This document shows, piece by piece, positions 1 to 7,680 of a stretch of DNA of 37,575 nucleotides. Below the pieces are notes generated by a model. It was given only the letters and a program-made list of their open reading frames with translations. It was not told the origin of the DNA and searched no databases. This DNA is from Mycolicibacterium porcinum (GTDB taxonomy: Bacteria; Actinomycetota; Actinomycetes; Mycobacteriales; Mycobacteriaceae): NCBI GenBank assembly GCA_001942045.1, contig MSTD01000036.1, forward strand, positions 25,043 to 62,617, given 5' to 3'. The first letter of the stretch is position 1, and every line of letters begins with the position of its first letter. A program made the position numbers and the translations under genes.

Positions 1-1331
1 ACTTCGGAGGCAGCGGTACCAGCATCACGCTCGCCGACGCGGACAACGGGTACCAGCCGATTGCACCCACCATTCGGCACCCCGACCTGTCGGGTGATCT
101 CATCGATCAGGGCCTGCTCACCCACGTGGTGAACGATCTGTCCGCGGCCGGGACGATCGATCTGGCCAGCACGTCGGCGATCGGCTCGCTGGGCCGCCTG
201 CGCGCCGAGTGCCGGCGCGCCAAGGAGCGGCTGTCCACCGAGTCGGTCACGTCGCTGGTCGCCGAACTGCCCGGGCACCGCAGCGAGGTGCGGTTGAACC
301 GCAACGAACTCGATGACGTGATCGCCGAACCGCTGCGTGAATTTATGGCGGTGCTGCACGGTGCGGTGGAACGCGCCGGGCTGCGTCCCGGTGAGCTCGT
401 GGCGGTGGCCACCACCGGCGGCGGCGCCAGGATCCCGGCGATCACCACGACGCTGTCCGAACACCTGCGCCTTCCGGTGATCACCGGAGCCCAGCCGGAG
501 CTGACCCCGGCCATCGGCGGTGGACTGACGGCCGTGCGTGGCACCACCGTGGAGGGCATGACCGCGATGGCCCCGGCGTCGGCGGCCGCTCCGCCGACCA
601 CCGCCGCGGCCCTGGTCGCGCCCGAGCCGCCGCCCGCATCCCAGGCGCTGGCGTGGTCCGATGCTCAGAACGTGCCCGACGTCGCGCCGGTCGACGACTA
701 CCGCGCCGAGGAGTACGGCGACGGGTACGGGGCCGATTTCGATTCCGGGCTCGAATCCGCGGGAGGTCGCACCGCGGCACGCCCCCAGCTCGAGTTCGGT
801 GAGCGTGAGCTGACCGAACGTGACGAGATCGCGGCGCGGCCCTGGTACCGCCGGCCTCCGGTGATCCTGGGGGCCGGGGCTGCGGCGGTGCTGGTCGCCG
901 TCGTGGCGGCGTTGGTCGCCATCACGGGCGGTGACGAGCCGGCTCGCCCGGCCTCCACCTCCAAGGCGGTTCCGTCGACGACTGCGGCCCCGGACGAGAA
1001 CCCGCCTGCGGCGCCGGCCGACGAACCGGCGCCCGTGGACGCACCGCCGACCGTCACGCAAGAGGCGCCCGCCCACACCGTGACGCAGACGGTCGAGCAA
1101 CCCGCTCCCGAGGCTCCGCCGGCGGAGAACCCGCCGCCCGCCGAGACGCCGCCGCCGACGACCGAGGCTCCGCCCCCGACGACGGAAGCCCCGCCGACGA
1201 CCACCCAGCCGCCGGCGACCACACAAGCGCCGACCACCACACAGGCGCCGTGGAGTCCCACCGCGCCGTATCCGACGATCCCGGGCCTGCCGTGGGTTCC
1301 GGCGCCGGGCGGCGGTCACACCGGGGGTTGA
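1..1331 (+). CDS. Hsp70-like membrane protein with Pro/Thr-rich tail, 5'-truncated by window (Rv2264c type)
   Basis: The gene enters from the left; the frame is open from base 3 and begins FGGSGTS, which resembles the Hsp70 segment DFGGSG. At about nt 411-440 TTGGGARIPAI resembles the Hsp70 adenosine-binding motif, so the visible N-terminal half is the end of an Hsp70/actin-type ATPase fold. A hydrophobic segment at about nt 853-930 is a single transmembrane helix. It is followed by about 130 residues rich in Pro, Thr, Ala and Glu with short repeats of the type PPPTTEAP, which would lie outside the membrane. The design matches the mycobacterial proline-rich protein Rv2264c. What the ATPase-like domain does is not known. 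The stop is TGA at 1329-1331. The GTG at 126 is internal and is not the true start. Confidence 0.8.
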   Translation, partial: FGGSGTSITLADADNGYQPIAPTIRHPDLSGDLIDQGLLTHVVNDLSAAGTIDLASTSAIGSLGRLRAECRRAKERLSTESVTSLVAELPGHRSEVRLNRNELDDVIAEPLREFMAVLHGAVERAGLRPGELVAVATTGGGARIPAITTTLSEHLRLPVITGAQPELTPAIGGGLTAVRGTTVEGMTAMAPASAAAPPTTAAALVAPEPPPASQALAWSDAQNVPDVAPVDDYRAEEYGDGYGADFDSGLESAGGRTAARPQLEFGERELTERDEIAARPWYRRPPVILGAGAAAVLVAVVAALVAITGGDEPARPASTSKAVPSTTAAPDENPPAAPADEPAPVDAPPTVTQEAPAHTVTQTVEQPAPEAPPAENPPPAETPPPTTEAPPPTTEAPPTTTQPPATTQAPTTTQAPWSPTAPYPTIPGLPWVPAPGGGHTGG

Positions 1332-1486
1332 CGGTCGAGCTCAGCGCGGAATCGACTCGGTGTTGCCGTTGCACGGGCGGTACTGGCGTCGCACGGACCA
1401 GCCCATCAATATGGACGGGTGCACAACGGCCGACAGAAGTGTCACCACAGCTCCACAACCACTGAGCCCGTGACCGGCGGGCGCTC

Positions 1487-3037
1487 ATGAGCACCGGCGC
1501 CGAAGTAGTGGTGAACCGTCTGCTCGCCGAAGGCGTCGACGTGTGCTTCGCCAATCCGGGTACGTCGGAGATGCACTTCGTCGCGGCACTGGACGCCGCC
1601 CCGGAGATGCGCCCGGTGCTGTGCCTGTTCGAAGGTGTCGCCACCGGAGCCGCCGACGGATATGCCCGCATCGCAGGCAGGCCCGCGGCGACGCTGTTGC
1701 ACCTGGGGCCCGGTATGGCCAACGGGCTGGCCAACCTGCACAACGCTCGGCGGGCTTTCAGCCCCGTGGTCAACGTCGTCGGCGATCACGCGACCTACCA
1801 CCAACCCCTCGACGCACCGCTCGAATCCGATATCGACGCGCTCGGTCGCTGGGTGCACGGTTCGGTGCATCGGCCGGAATCGGCCGCCGATCTCGACGCG
1901 GCAGTTCACAGTGCCGTGCAGAGCGCGTCGGGTGCGCCCGGACGGGTCGCCACCGTGGTTCTGCCCGCCGATTACTCCTGGGGCAGCGCAGCGCAGAACC
2001 CGTTGTCGGACAACGTTTCCACGCCACCATCGACCTCGAGCGCCGACATGACGATCGTCGGCGCGGCCGAACTGCTGCGCGCGCAGGGGGAGCGCGTCGT
2101 GCTGCTGCTCGGCGGGGCCGCCACCGGCGCCGACGGATTGCTAGCCGCGGCGCGTATCCGCTCGGCTACCGGGGCCCGAGCCCTGGTCGAAACCTTCCCG
2201 GCCCGGTTGACCCGCGGGCAGGGCGTGCCGCCCATCGAACGCCTCGGCTACCTGGCCGAACAAGCCACCCAACAACTTTCCGGGGCAACGCATCTGGTGT
2301 TGGTCGGCGCGAAGTCCCCGGTGTCGTTCTTCGCCTACCCGGACAAGCCCAGCGTCCTGGTACCCGAAGGGGCTGAAGTGCGCACCCTGGCCGTCGACGA
2401 TTTGGCCGGCCTCGCACGAGAATTGGGCGGGGCCGTGCCGGACGAGACACAACCCGATCCGGCCGAGCTGCCGACCGGGCCGCTCAACCCGCAGAACCTG
2501 GCGCAGGTGATCGGCGCGCTGATGCCCGAGAACGCCATCATCTCCGACGAGGCCAACACCAGCGGGGTGTTCCTGCCCGCCGCGACCGCGTCGTCCCCGC
2601 GGCACGACGTCCTCACCCTGACCGGTGGTGCGATCGGACAGGGGCTGCCGGTGGCGGTCGGTGCCGCGATCGCCGCGCCCGACCGGCCGGTGATCGCCTT
2701 GCAGTCCGACGGCAGTGCGGCATATACGATTTCGGCGCTGTGGACGATGGCCCGTGAACAACTCGACGTCACCGTGGTGATCCTCAACAACCATGCCTAC
2801 GCCATCCTGCAGCTCGAGCTGTTGCGGGTCGGTACCCAGGCTGACGGGGAACGATCGCGCTCGCTCCTCGACCTGAGCCGTCCCGACATCGACTTCGCCT
2901 CGATCGCACAGGGTTTCGGGGTTCCGGCCACCCGGGCGGGGACGGCTGAGGAACTCGCCGAGCAGTTCCGCGCCGCGCTGGCAGAGCCAGGTCCGCATCT
3001 GATCGACGCCGCGCTGCCGACCTGGTCGCCGGCATGA
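1487..3037 (+). CDS. ThDP-dependent enzyme, acetolactate synthase large-subunit homologue (IlvX-like)
   Basis: This 516-residue protein has the three-domain layout of the acetohydroxyacid synthase/benzoylformate decarboxylase superfamily. The N-terminal PYR domain carries a glutamate (E49, in FEGVATGAADGYAR) at the position that activates ThDP. The C-terminal PP domain has SDGSAAYT, about 20 residues, then ILNN, the ThDP/Mg motif with the usual first Gly replaced by Ser. Length and motifs match mycobacterial IlvX (Rv3509c, about 515 aa). That protein is a paralogue distinct from the biosynthetic IlvB, and its substrate is not established. No ilvN small subunit is nearby. ATG at 1487 begins the conserved domain without an extension; only a weak purine-rich stretch precedes it. 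The gene converges on the methyltransferase with a 19-bp gap. True acetolactate synthase activity is doubtful. Confidence 0.85.
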   Translation: MSTGAEVVVNRLLAEGVDVCFANPGTSEMHFVAALDAAPEMRPVLCLFEGVATGAADGYARIAGRPAATLLHLGPGMANGLANLHNARRAFSPVVNVVGDHATYHQPLDAPLESDIDALGRWVHGSVHRPESAADLDAAVHSAVQSASGAPGRVATVVLPADYSWGSAAQNPLSDNVSTPPSTSSADMTIVGAAELLRAQGERVVLLLGGAATGADGLLAAARIRSATGARALVETFPARLTRGQGVPPIERLGYLAEQATQQLSGATHLVLVGAKSPVSFFAYPDKPSVLVPEGAEVRTLAVDDLAGLARELGGAVPDETQPDPAELPTGPLNPQNLAQVIGALMPENAIISDEANTSGVFLPAATASSPRHDVLTLTGGAIGQGLPVAVGAAIAAPDRPVIALQSDGSAAYTISALWTMAREQLDVTVVILNNHAYAILQLELLRVGTQADGERSRSLLDLSRPDIDFASIAQGFGVPATRAGTAEELAEQFRAALAEPGPHLIDAALPTWSPA

Positions 3038-3056
3038 CGGACGGCGGTACCCAGCC

Positions 3057-4097
3057 CTAGCTCGGCCGACGTTTCTCCAACACCACCACCGCGATCGGGA
3101 TACGCATCTGTTCGGGCTCAGCCGCCAGCCGGGCGGCGATCCCCGCGTGCAGCCGGTCGTAGAACAGCGGTAACCGGTCGGGAGTCCCGGCGAGCGCCGA
3201 ACCCAGATCGGCGAATGCGGTGAACTGAAGGAAATCAGCCCAGCGGGTGCCGAAAGCGCTGGCGTCCTTGTCACTGCGGTAGGCGTTGTAGATCCGGTCT
3301 TCGGCGTCGACCAGCTCCACATGCTGGATCTCGAGCCGCTCGAAGCGACCGGACGGAGCAAACGGTGCGGTGAAATCCGCGGTGCGCCGTCCCGCGATGG
3401 GCAACGACATCCGGGTCGCCTCCTCGGCGCTCACCACACCGTCGGCGATCAGCTCGGTCAGTGTGCCGACGATGGCGCGGAACAGCGGTCGATAGCCCAA
3501 ATCTCCGTCGTCGTCCAGCGCGGTCGTCAACACCACCAGCCGGCCACCCGGCTGCAGCTCGCGGCCGCGAAAAGCGATGAACTCATGCCAATCGTGGGCA
3601 GCCTGCCTGGCATAGGCCGTCCGCACCCGTTCGTCATTGCTATAGGCCGATACGACGTGGTCGGCGACGGGCATCGGTGCCGTGCTCAGCCTCGCTACTG
3701 CCCAGGCCGACCAGCCGAGGTGCACGCTGTTCGACGGCAGGATCTGGCTGTAGAACGACCGGCCGATCGCCGAACTGAAGGTGGCCGGATCCCGGTGCCG
3801 ATAGGACTGAGGATCGCCCTCCAAAATCCGGAACATCGTGGAGAAGTCGTTGTCCGCGGTGTCGGTGTGCGTCACCAGAATCGAGTGCTCGGGGCGGGTG
3901 CGGCCGCGCACCACCGCGATGGCGGCGTTGATCGGCCGCATCGAGTTGTGTGCGCTTCCTGCCCCGTAATCGGCGATGACGACGGGTTGCGGCGGTGCCG
4001 GGATCGGTACCGTCCGCGCAGCGAGTTCGAGAAGGGTGATCGCCGAACTCATTCCGGCAGTATGTGGACGAGGTGTCGTCCGACGTGGCGCAGCCAT
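3057..4097 (-). CDS. SABATH-type SAM-dependent carboxyl methyltransferase
   Basis: The protein (346 aa) has the SAM-binding motif VVIADYGAGSAHNS near its N-terminus, an acidic SHTD-type region (TDTADNDFSTMF) and the segment SFYSQILPSNSVHLGWSAWA. These are hallmarks of the salicylic-acid/jasmonic-acid carboxyl methyltransferase (SABATH) family, which methylates carboxyl groups of small acids. Bacterial members are known, but their substrates are mostly undefined. I chose ATG at 4095-4097, 2 nt after the lapA stop, because the residues RPHTAG just before the next ATG look like the conserved RPQ-SAG segment of relatives as I recall them. The alternative start is ATG 4052 (331 aa). Tight spacing to the lapA-like gene suggests translational coupling. 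Confidence 0.78.
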   Translation of the reverse strand: MAAPRRTTPRPHTAGMSSAITLLELAARTVPIPAPPQPVVIADYGAGSAHNSMRPINAAIAVVRGRTRPEHSILVTHTDTADNDFSTMFRILEGDPQSYRHRDPATFSSAIGRSFYSQILPSNSVHLGWSAWAVARLSTAPMPVADHVVSAYSNDERVRTAYARQAAHDWHEFIAFRGRELQPGGRLVVLTTALDDDGDLGYRPLFRAIVGTLTELIADGVVSAEEATRMSLPIAGRRTADFTAPFAPSGRFERLEIQHVELVDAEDRIYNAYRSDKDASAFGTRWADFLQFTAFADLGSALAGTPDRLPLFYDRLHAGIAARLAAEPEQMRIPIAVVVLEKRRPS

Positions 4098-4099
4098 GG

Positions 4100-4342
4100 C
4101 TAGCTGCGCCGCCGCCGGCGCAACAACAGTCCGATGAGAAGACCCATGGCGAAAATGATGACCAAGATGAACCACATCGGCGACTCGACGGTCACCCACA
4201 GCACGTGCACGCCCACCCGATCGCGGTTCTGCGCGACGAAAATCGCGGCGAGCGCGACCAGGATCAAGGCCACCCAGTAGCGCAGCGCGAACCGCCGCAC
4301 CGGGCCGGTGGTCGCGGGGGTGTCGGTCTCGTCGCGGGGCAT
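4100..4342 (-). CDS. LapA-domain (DUF1049) small inner-membrane protein
   Basis: This 80-residue protein has a charged N-terminus, one transmembrane helix (YWVALILVALAAIFVA), the LapA signature FVAQNRDRVGVHVLW, a second helix (MWFILVIIFAMGLLIG) and an Arg-rich end. In proteobacteria LapA acts in lipopolysaccharide assembly, which mycobacteria lack, so the role here is unknown. The ATG at 4342 is preceded by TACCGT and 6 nt, which fits a leaderless mRNA. Its TAG stop is 2 nt before the chosen start of the methyltransferase gene, so the two are probably one transcript. Confidence 0.8.
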   Translation of the reverse strand: MPRDETDTPATTGPVRRFALRYWVALILVALAAIFVAQNRDRVGVHVLWVTVESPMWFILVIIFAMGLLIGLLLRRRRRS

Positions 4343-4348
4343 ACCCCG

Positions 4349-4354
4349 ACGGTA
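4349..4354 (-). promoter_or_regulatory. -10 element of the lapA-like/methyltransferase transcript
   Basis: On the minus strand TACCGT ends 6 nt before the ATG at 4342, and no Shine-Dalgarno sequence intervenes. This is the TANNNT placement of a leaderless mycobacterial promoter. No clear -35 element is visible. Confidence 0.45.
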
Positions 4355-4432
4355 GCTCTCGAATCGACGGCAATGACAAACTTCGGCGATGAACAGCCGT
4401 CGGTCTGCTCCGCGCGCCGCGATCGTAAGACG

Positions 4433-5806
4433 CTACGCCGCCTGGGTTGCCCAGTCGGACCTTCGGAAGGACCCGGCCGGGATGAATCGCTCCAACAGCG
4501 CATCGGCGGGCTCGCCGGCGAATTCACTGATCAACCGCTTGGCGGCGGTCACTGAGGTCAGCGATTCGACGGGTCGCGGATCATCCAGCAGGCCAAACAG
4601 TTTCGCGGCGAAACGAGGGCTGCCCTGGGCCGCGGCGAAGAACAGATTGCCGTACTCGGCCAGCTCCGGATCGGCCAGGAACAACCGGGTGACCAGTTGC
4701 GCGGATCGCGCCCGGCGCGCGTAGAAGTCCTCGAACGTGCCGCGCAGCCACGCCTCGTCGAACGTGCCGTCGTGTGCGGCCGCTTTGCGGACCAGAGTGG
4801 CAGCGTGGACCAACCCACCCTGGGCGCCCTGGCCGGCGATGGGGTCGAACGACACCGCGGTATCGCCCAGGGCAGCCACCGGATGCCCGCTCGCGGTGTG
4901 GCCGACCCCGGACCGCACTACCTGGGTGACCGCACCTTTCAGCCACGAATGCGGATCATCCTCGAGAATCCTGAGCGCGCTCACCTCGGGCAGGTCCCAG
5001 TCGATGTAGTCACGGTGTAGCGCGGTGACGATGTCGAGTGCGGACTGCGCACTGTCGGCACCCGCGAAGCGGCGGTCCCAATCACTTCCGGGGCGGGCCC
5101 AACCCAGGAACGTCCACGTCGGGCCGGCATCCTTGTGCAGATAGCCACCCCACCACGACTCGCCCTGATCGGTCACAACGGTGAAGGCATTATGGCGGCC
5201 ACCGGCGCCCCCTCGGTGCGCGAAAACATCTGGACCGTACGGCAATCCGGACACGGTAACGGTGAGCAGGCTGCGCTGGGGGCGATCGTAGGCGGAGCGC
5301 TGGGCGTCGACCGGGAACAGGGTGGACAGGCCGCCGCGGCCGGTCGCTACCAACGTGAGATCGACACCGGCCGCGATGGCGTCCAGTCGCATCGGGTCGA
5401 CGGACTCGACCACGAACCGCCCCCCGCGCTGCCGGAACAACGTCAGCCGATCGTCGGCCTTGAGGCGGGTGTCCACGGCGACCCCGACAAATCCGTCGAA
5501 CGCGGCGTCGAACGCGATCTCCTCGGCGCGATCGGGCCCGGAGCCGGCGACCACCCGCACGCTCTGCCCGGTCGAGGTCGGGGCGGTGGCCAGATAGGTG
5601 TTGAGGCCGAGGGACTCCTCGGCCCGCTGCGCTTCCCCGAAGATCAGCGCGGTGCCGGTGGCCGGAACATCATCGCGCAGGCTGCGCTGGTCCCGGTCGC
5701 TGTACAACGTGACGTCAAAGCCGTTGTCCAACAGCCCGAGAGCCGCCGTCACACCCGTCTGCCCGGCGCCGATGACCGCCGCGGAGCGTCCACTCGAAGT
5801 CGTCAT
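4433..5806 (-). CDS. StyA-like FAD-dependent monooxygenase
   Basis: The 457-residue flavoprotein begins with a Rossmann motif (AAVIGAGQTGVTAALGLL) and has near its C-terminus the FAD-binding segment ALGDTAVSFDPIAGQGAQGG, the pattern of group A/E flavin monooxygenases. A central region (SWWGGYLHKD, TWTFLGWARPGSDW) fits the substrate domain of the styrene monooxygenase StyA family. StyA enzymes need a separate flavin reductase (StyB), and none is encoded nearby. The substrate is unknown. I chose ATG 5806 over GTG 5815 because CATAGT lies 7 nt upstream with TTACCG 17 bp further, a plausible leaderless promoter. A 52-bp gap separates it from the upstream hydrolase gene on the same strand. Confidence 0.78.
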   Translation of the reverse strand: MTTSSGRSAAVIGAGQTGVTAALGLLDNGFDVTLYSDRDQRSLRDDVPATGTALIFGEAQRAEESLGLNTYLATAPTSTGQSVRVVAGSGPDRAEEIAFDAAFDGFVGVAVDTRLKADDRLTLFRQRGGRFVVESVDPMRLDAIAAGVDLTLVATGRGGLSTLFPVDAQRSAYDRPQRSLLTVTVSGLPYGPDVFAHRGGAGGRHNAFTVVTDQGESWWGGYLHKDAGPTWTFLGWARPGSDWDRRFAGADSAQSALDIVTALHRDYIDWDLPEVSALRILEDDPHSWLKGAVTQVVRSGVGHTASGHPVAALGDTAVSFDPIAGQGAQGGLVHAATLVRKAAAHDGTFDEAWLRGTFEDFYARRARSAQLVTRLFLADPELAEYGNLFFAAAQGSPRFAAKLFGLLDDPRPVESLTSVTAAKRLISEFAGEPADALLERFIPAGSFRRSDWATQAA

Positions 5807-5813
5807 GGCTGCC

Positions 5814-5842
5814 ACTATGGACGCGCCGCAGTGGTCCGGTAA
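5814..5842 (-). promoter_or_regulatory. Promoter of the StyA-like gene
   Basis: On the minus strand a -35-like TTACCG (5842-5837), a 17-bp spacer and a -10 CATAGT (5819-5814) end 7 nt before ATG 5806. The placement predicts a leaderless transcript and supports the shorter start. Confidence 0.4.
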
Positions 5843-5867
5843 GGGACTGGCTCAGCGTGATCCCAAG

Positions 5868-6494
5868 TCAGTGCCCGCGGGCCACCCACTCGTCGTAGTG
5901 CACGATCTCGTCGCCGATCGTGGTGGTGTCGCCGTGCCCCGTGTAGACCACCGTCTCACCGGGCAGCATTCCCAGCCGCTTGGAGATGGAGTCCAGAATC
6001 GTCGGGAAGTCCGAGAACGAGCGCCCGGTGGCGCCGGGACCGCCCTGGAACAGGGTGTCGCCGGAGATCACCGCGTTCAGTTCGGGGATCGACCAGCAGA
6101 CGGACCCGGGGGAGTGGCCGGGGGTGTGCAGGGCGTGTATTTCGATGCCGCCCGCGCGTAGCACCTGGCCGTCCTCGACTGTGCGGAATTCGTTGTCCGG
6201 GTGAACAACTCGCCACAACATCTCGTCGGCCGGGTGCAGCAGTACCGGTGCGTCCAGTGCAGTACCGAGTTCGGGGGCGACGGTGATGTGGTCGTTGTGG
6301 CCGTGGGTGCAGACGACCGCGACGACGTTACGACCGGCCACGGCCTCGACGATGGGGGCGGCGGTGTGGGCGGCGTCGAACACCACGACATCCTTGTCAT
6401 CGCCGACGAGCCAGATGTTGTTGTCGACGTCCCAGCTGCCGCCGTCGAGTTCGAACTTGCCGGAGGTCACTATCCGCTGGATGTTGCTGCTCAC
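5868..6494 (-). CDS. Metallo-beta-lactamase-fold hydrolase downstream of mscR (Rv2260 type)
   Basis: This 208-residue protein carries the metal-binding HxHxDH motif as HGHNDH, a later metal-ligand histidine in [11 protein letters not shown], and SGDTLF with the bridging aspartate. It is therefore a glyoxalase-II-like member of the MBL family with both metal sites present. Its GTG start overlaps the mscR stop (GTGA, 6491-6494), so it is translationally coupled to the formaldehyde dehydrogenase. MscR makes S-formylmycothiol, and a thioester hydrolase is needed to release formate and mycothiol. This protein is a reasonable candidate by context, but that role is inference. It corresponds in place and size to Rv2260. 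Confidence 0.88.
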   Translation of the reverse strand: MSSNIQRIVTSGKFELDGGSWDVDNNIWLVGDDKDVVVFDAAHTAAPIVEAVAGRNVVAVVCTHGHNDHITVAPELGTALDAPVLLHPADEMLWRVVHPDNEFRTVEDGQVLRAGGIEIHALHTPGHSPGSVCWSIPELNAVISGDTLFQGGPGATGRSFSDFPTILDSISKRLGMLPGETVVYTGHGDTTTIGDEIVHYDEWVARGH

Positions 6495-7579
6495 TTGAGC
6501 ACCACCACCGAGCGCAGCACCTCACCGGCGTGCATCTTGTGGAACGCGTCTTCGATCGCGTCCAGTCCGATGCGCTCGGAGACGAACTTCTCCAGCGGCA
6601 GCCGGCCCTGCAGATACAGCGAGATCAGGGTGGGGAAGTCGCGCTCGGGCAGGCAGTCGCCGTACCACGAGGACTTCAATGATCCACCGCGGGAGAAGAA
6701 GTCGACCAGCGGCATCTCCAGGGTCATGTCCGGGGTCGGCACCCCGACCAGCACCACGGTGCCGGCCAGATCCCGCGCGTAGAACGCCTGCTTCCAGGTC
6801 TCGGGGCGGCCGACCGCGTCGATCACCACGTCCGCACCGAAGCCGTCGGTCAGGTCCTGGATCGTCTCGACCGCGTCGAGCTCGCGGGCGTTGATGGTGT
6901 GGGTGGCACCGAAATCGCGGGCCCAGTTGAGCTTCTTGTTGTCGGTGTCGACGGCGATGATCTTCTTGGCTCCGACCAGGGCGGCGCCGGCGATGGCGGC
7001 GTCACCCACGCCGCCGCAGCCGATGACGGCGACGGTGTCGTCACGGGTCACCGCGCCGGTGTTGATGGCTGCGCCGATGCCGGCCATCACGCCACAGCCC
7101 AGCAGGCCGGCCACGGCCGGATCAGCCTCGGAATCGACCTTGGTGCACTGCCCTTCGTGAACCAGGGTCTTGTCGGCGAAGGCGCCGATGCCCAGGGCCG
7201 GGGTCAGCTCGGTGCCGTCGGTCAGCGTCATCTTCTGGGTGGCGTTGTGGGTGTCGAAGCACAGGTGCGGGCGGCCCCGCTTACAGGCGCGGCACTCGCC
7301 ACACACCGCGCGCCAGTTCAGGATCACGAAGTCGCCCGGCTCCACGTGGGTGACGCCCTCGCCGACCGATTCGACGGTGCCCGCGGCCTCATGGCCCAGC
7401 AGGAACGGGTACTCGTCGTTGATGCCGCCCTCGCGGTAGGTCAGGTCGGTATGGCACACCCCGCAGGCGATGATGTCGACCACCACCTCGCCGGGCCCCG
7501 GATCGGGGATGACGATGTCGACGAGTTCGACGGGCTGTTTCTTGCTCCGGGAGATCACACCGCGCACTGTCTGAGGCAT
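6491..7579 (-). CDS. mscR: S-(hydroxymethyl)mycothiol dehydrogenase / S-nitrosomycothiol reductase MscR
   Basis: This 362-residue zinc-dependent medium-chain alcohol dehydrogenase oxidises the formaldehyde-mycothiol adduct to S-formylmycothiol and reduces S-nitrosomycothiol. Catalytic zinc ligands are visible as C42 (GVCHTD) and H63/E64 (GHEAAG). The structural zinc loop has four cysteines in [15 protein letters not shown]. The NAD-binding Rossmann motif is GCGGVGDAA, followed by an acidic residue (AVDTDNKK) that favours NAD. Length and sequence match mycobacterial MscR (Rv2259, formerly adhE2). The ATG at 7579 has no Shine-Dalgarno but sits 6 nt after a good -10 element, so the mRNA is probably leaderless. 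The MBL-fold hydrolase follows with a 4-bp overlap. Confidence 0.95.
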   Translation of the reverse strand: MPQTVRGVISRSKKQPVELVDIVIPDPGPGEVVVDIIACGVCHTDLTYREGGINDEYPFLLGHEAAGTVESVGEGVTHVEPGDFVILNWRAVCGECRACKRGRPHLCFDTHNATQKMTLTDGTELTPALGIGAFADKTLVHEGQCTKVDSEADPAVAGLLGCGVMAGIGAAINTGAVTRDDTVAVIGCGGVGDAAIAGAALVGAKKIIAVDTDNKKLNWARDFGATHTINARELDAVETIQDLTDGFGADVVIDAVGRPETWKQAFYARDLAGTVVLVGVPTPDMTLEMPLVDFFSRGGSLKSSWYGDCLPERDFPTLISLYLQGRLPLEKFVSERIGLDAIEDAFHKMHAGEVLRSVVVLK

Positions 7580-7585
7580 GCCTAT

Positions 7586-7614
7586 AACCTAATGCAAACC
7601 GGACAGGTGTCCAA
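7586..7614 (-). promoter_or_regulatory. mscR promoter with embedded palindromic operator
   Basis: Read on the minus strand, TTGGAC (7614-7609), a 17-bp spacer and TAGGTT (7591-7586) form a good SigA-type promoter ending 6 nt before the mscR ATG. The inverted repeat GGACA-CC-TGTCC (7601-7612) covers the end of the -35 and the start of the spacer. A bound dimer, for example a TetR-family repressor, would block RNA polymerase. The binding protein is not identified; no obvious regulator gene adjoins. Confidence 0.6.
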
Positions 7615-7669
7615 TTGCTGGCGGCATCTCGCCGGTCACGAATCTCGGCCTCGGAGCAGTCCGTCGCGT

Positions 7670-7675
7670 TACCGT
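7670..7675 (+). promoter_or_regulatory. -10-like element before the TPR-like gene
   Basis: TACCGT lies 5 nt before the GTG at 7681. It supports that start over the TTG at 7615, which would lie inside the mscR promoter. No -35 is recognised. Confidence 0.3.
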
Positions 7676-7680
7676 GGGTT

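Noticed and set aside
2141..3361. 406-codon minus-strand frame across the ilvX-like gene
   Set aside because: It overlaps two well-supported genes and its product has no family features.
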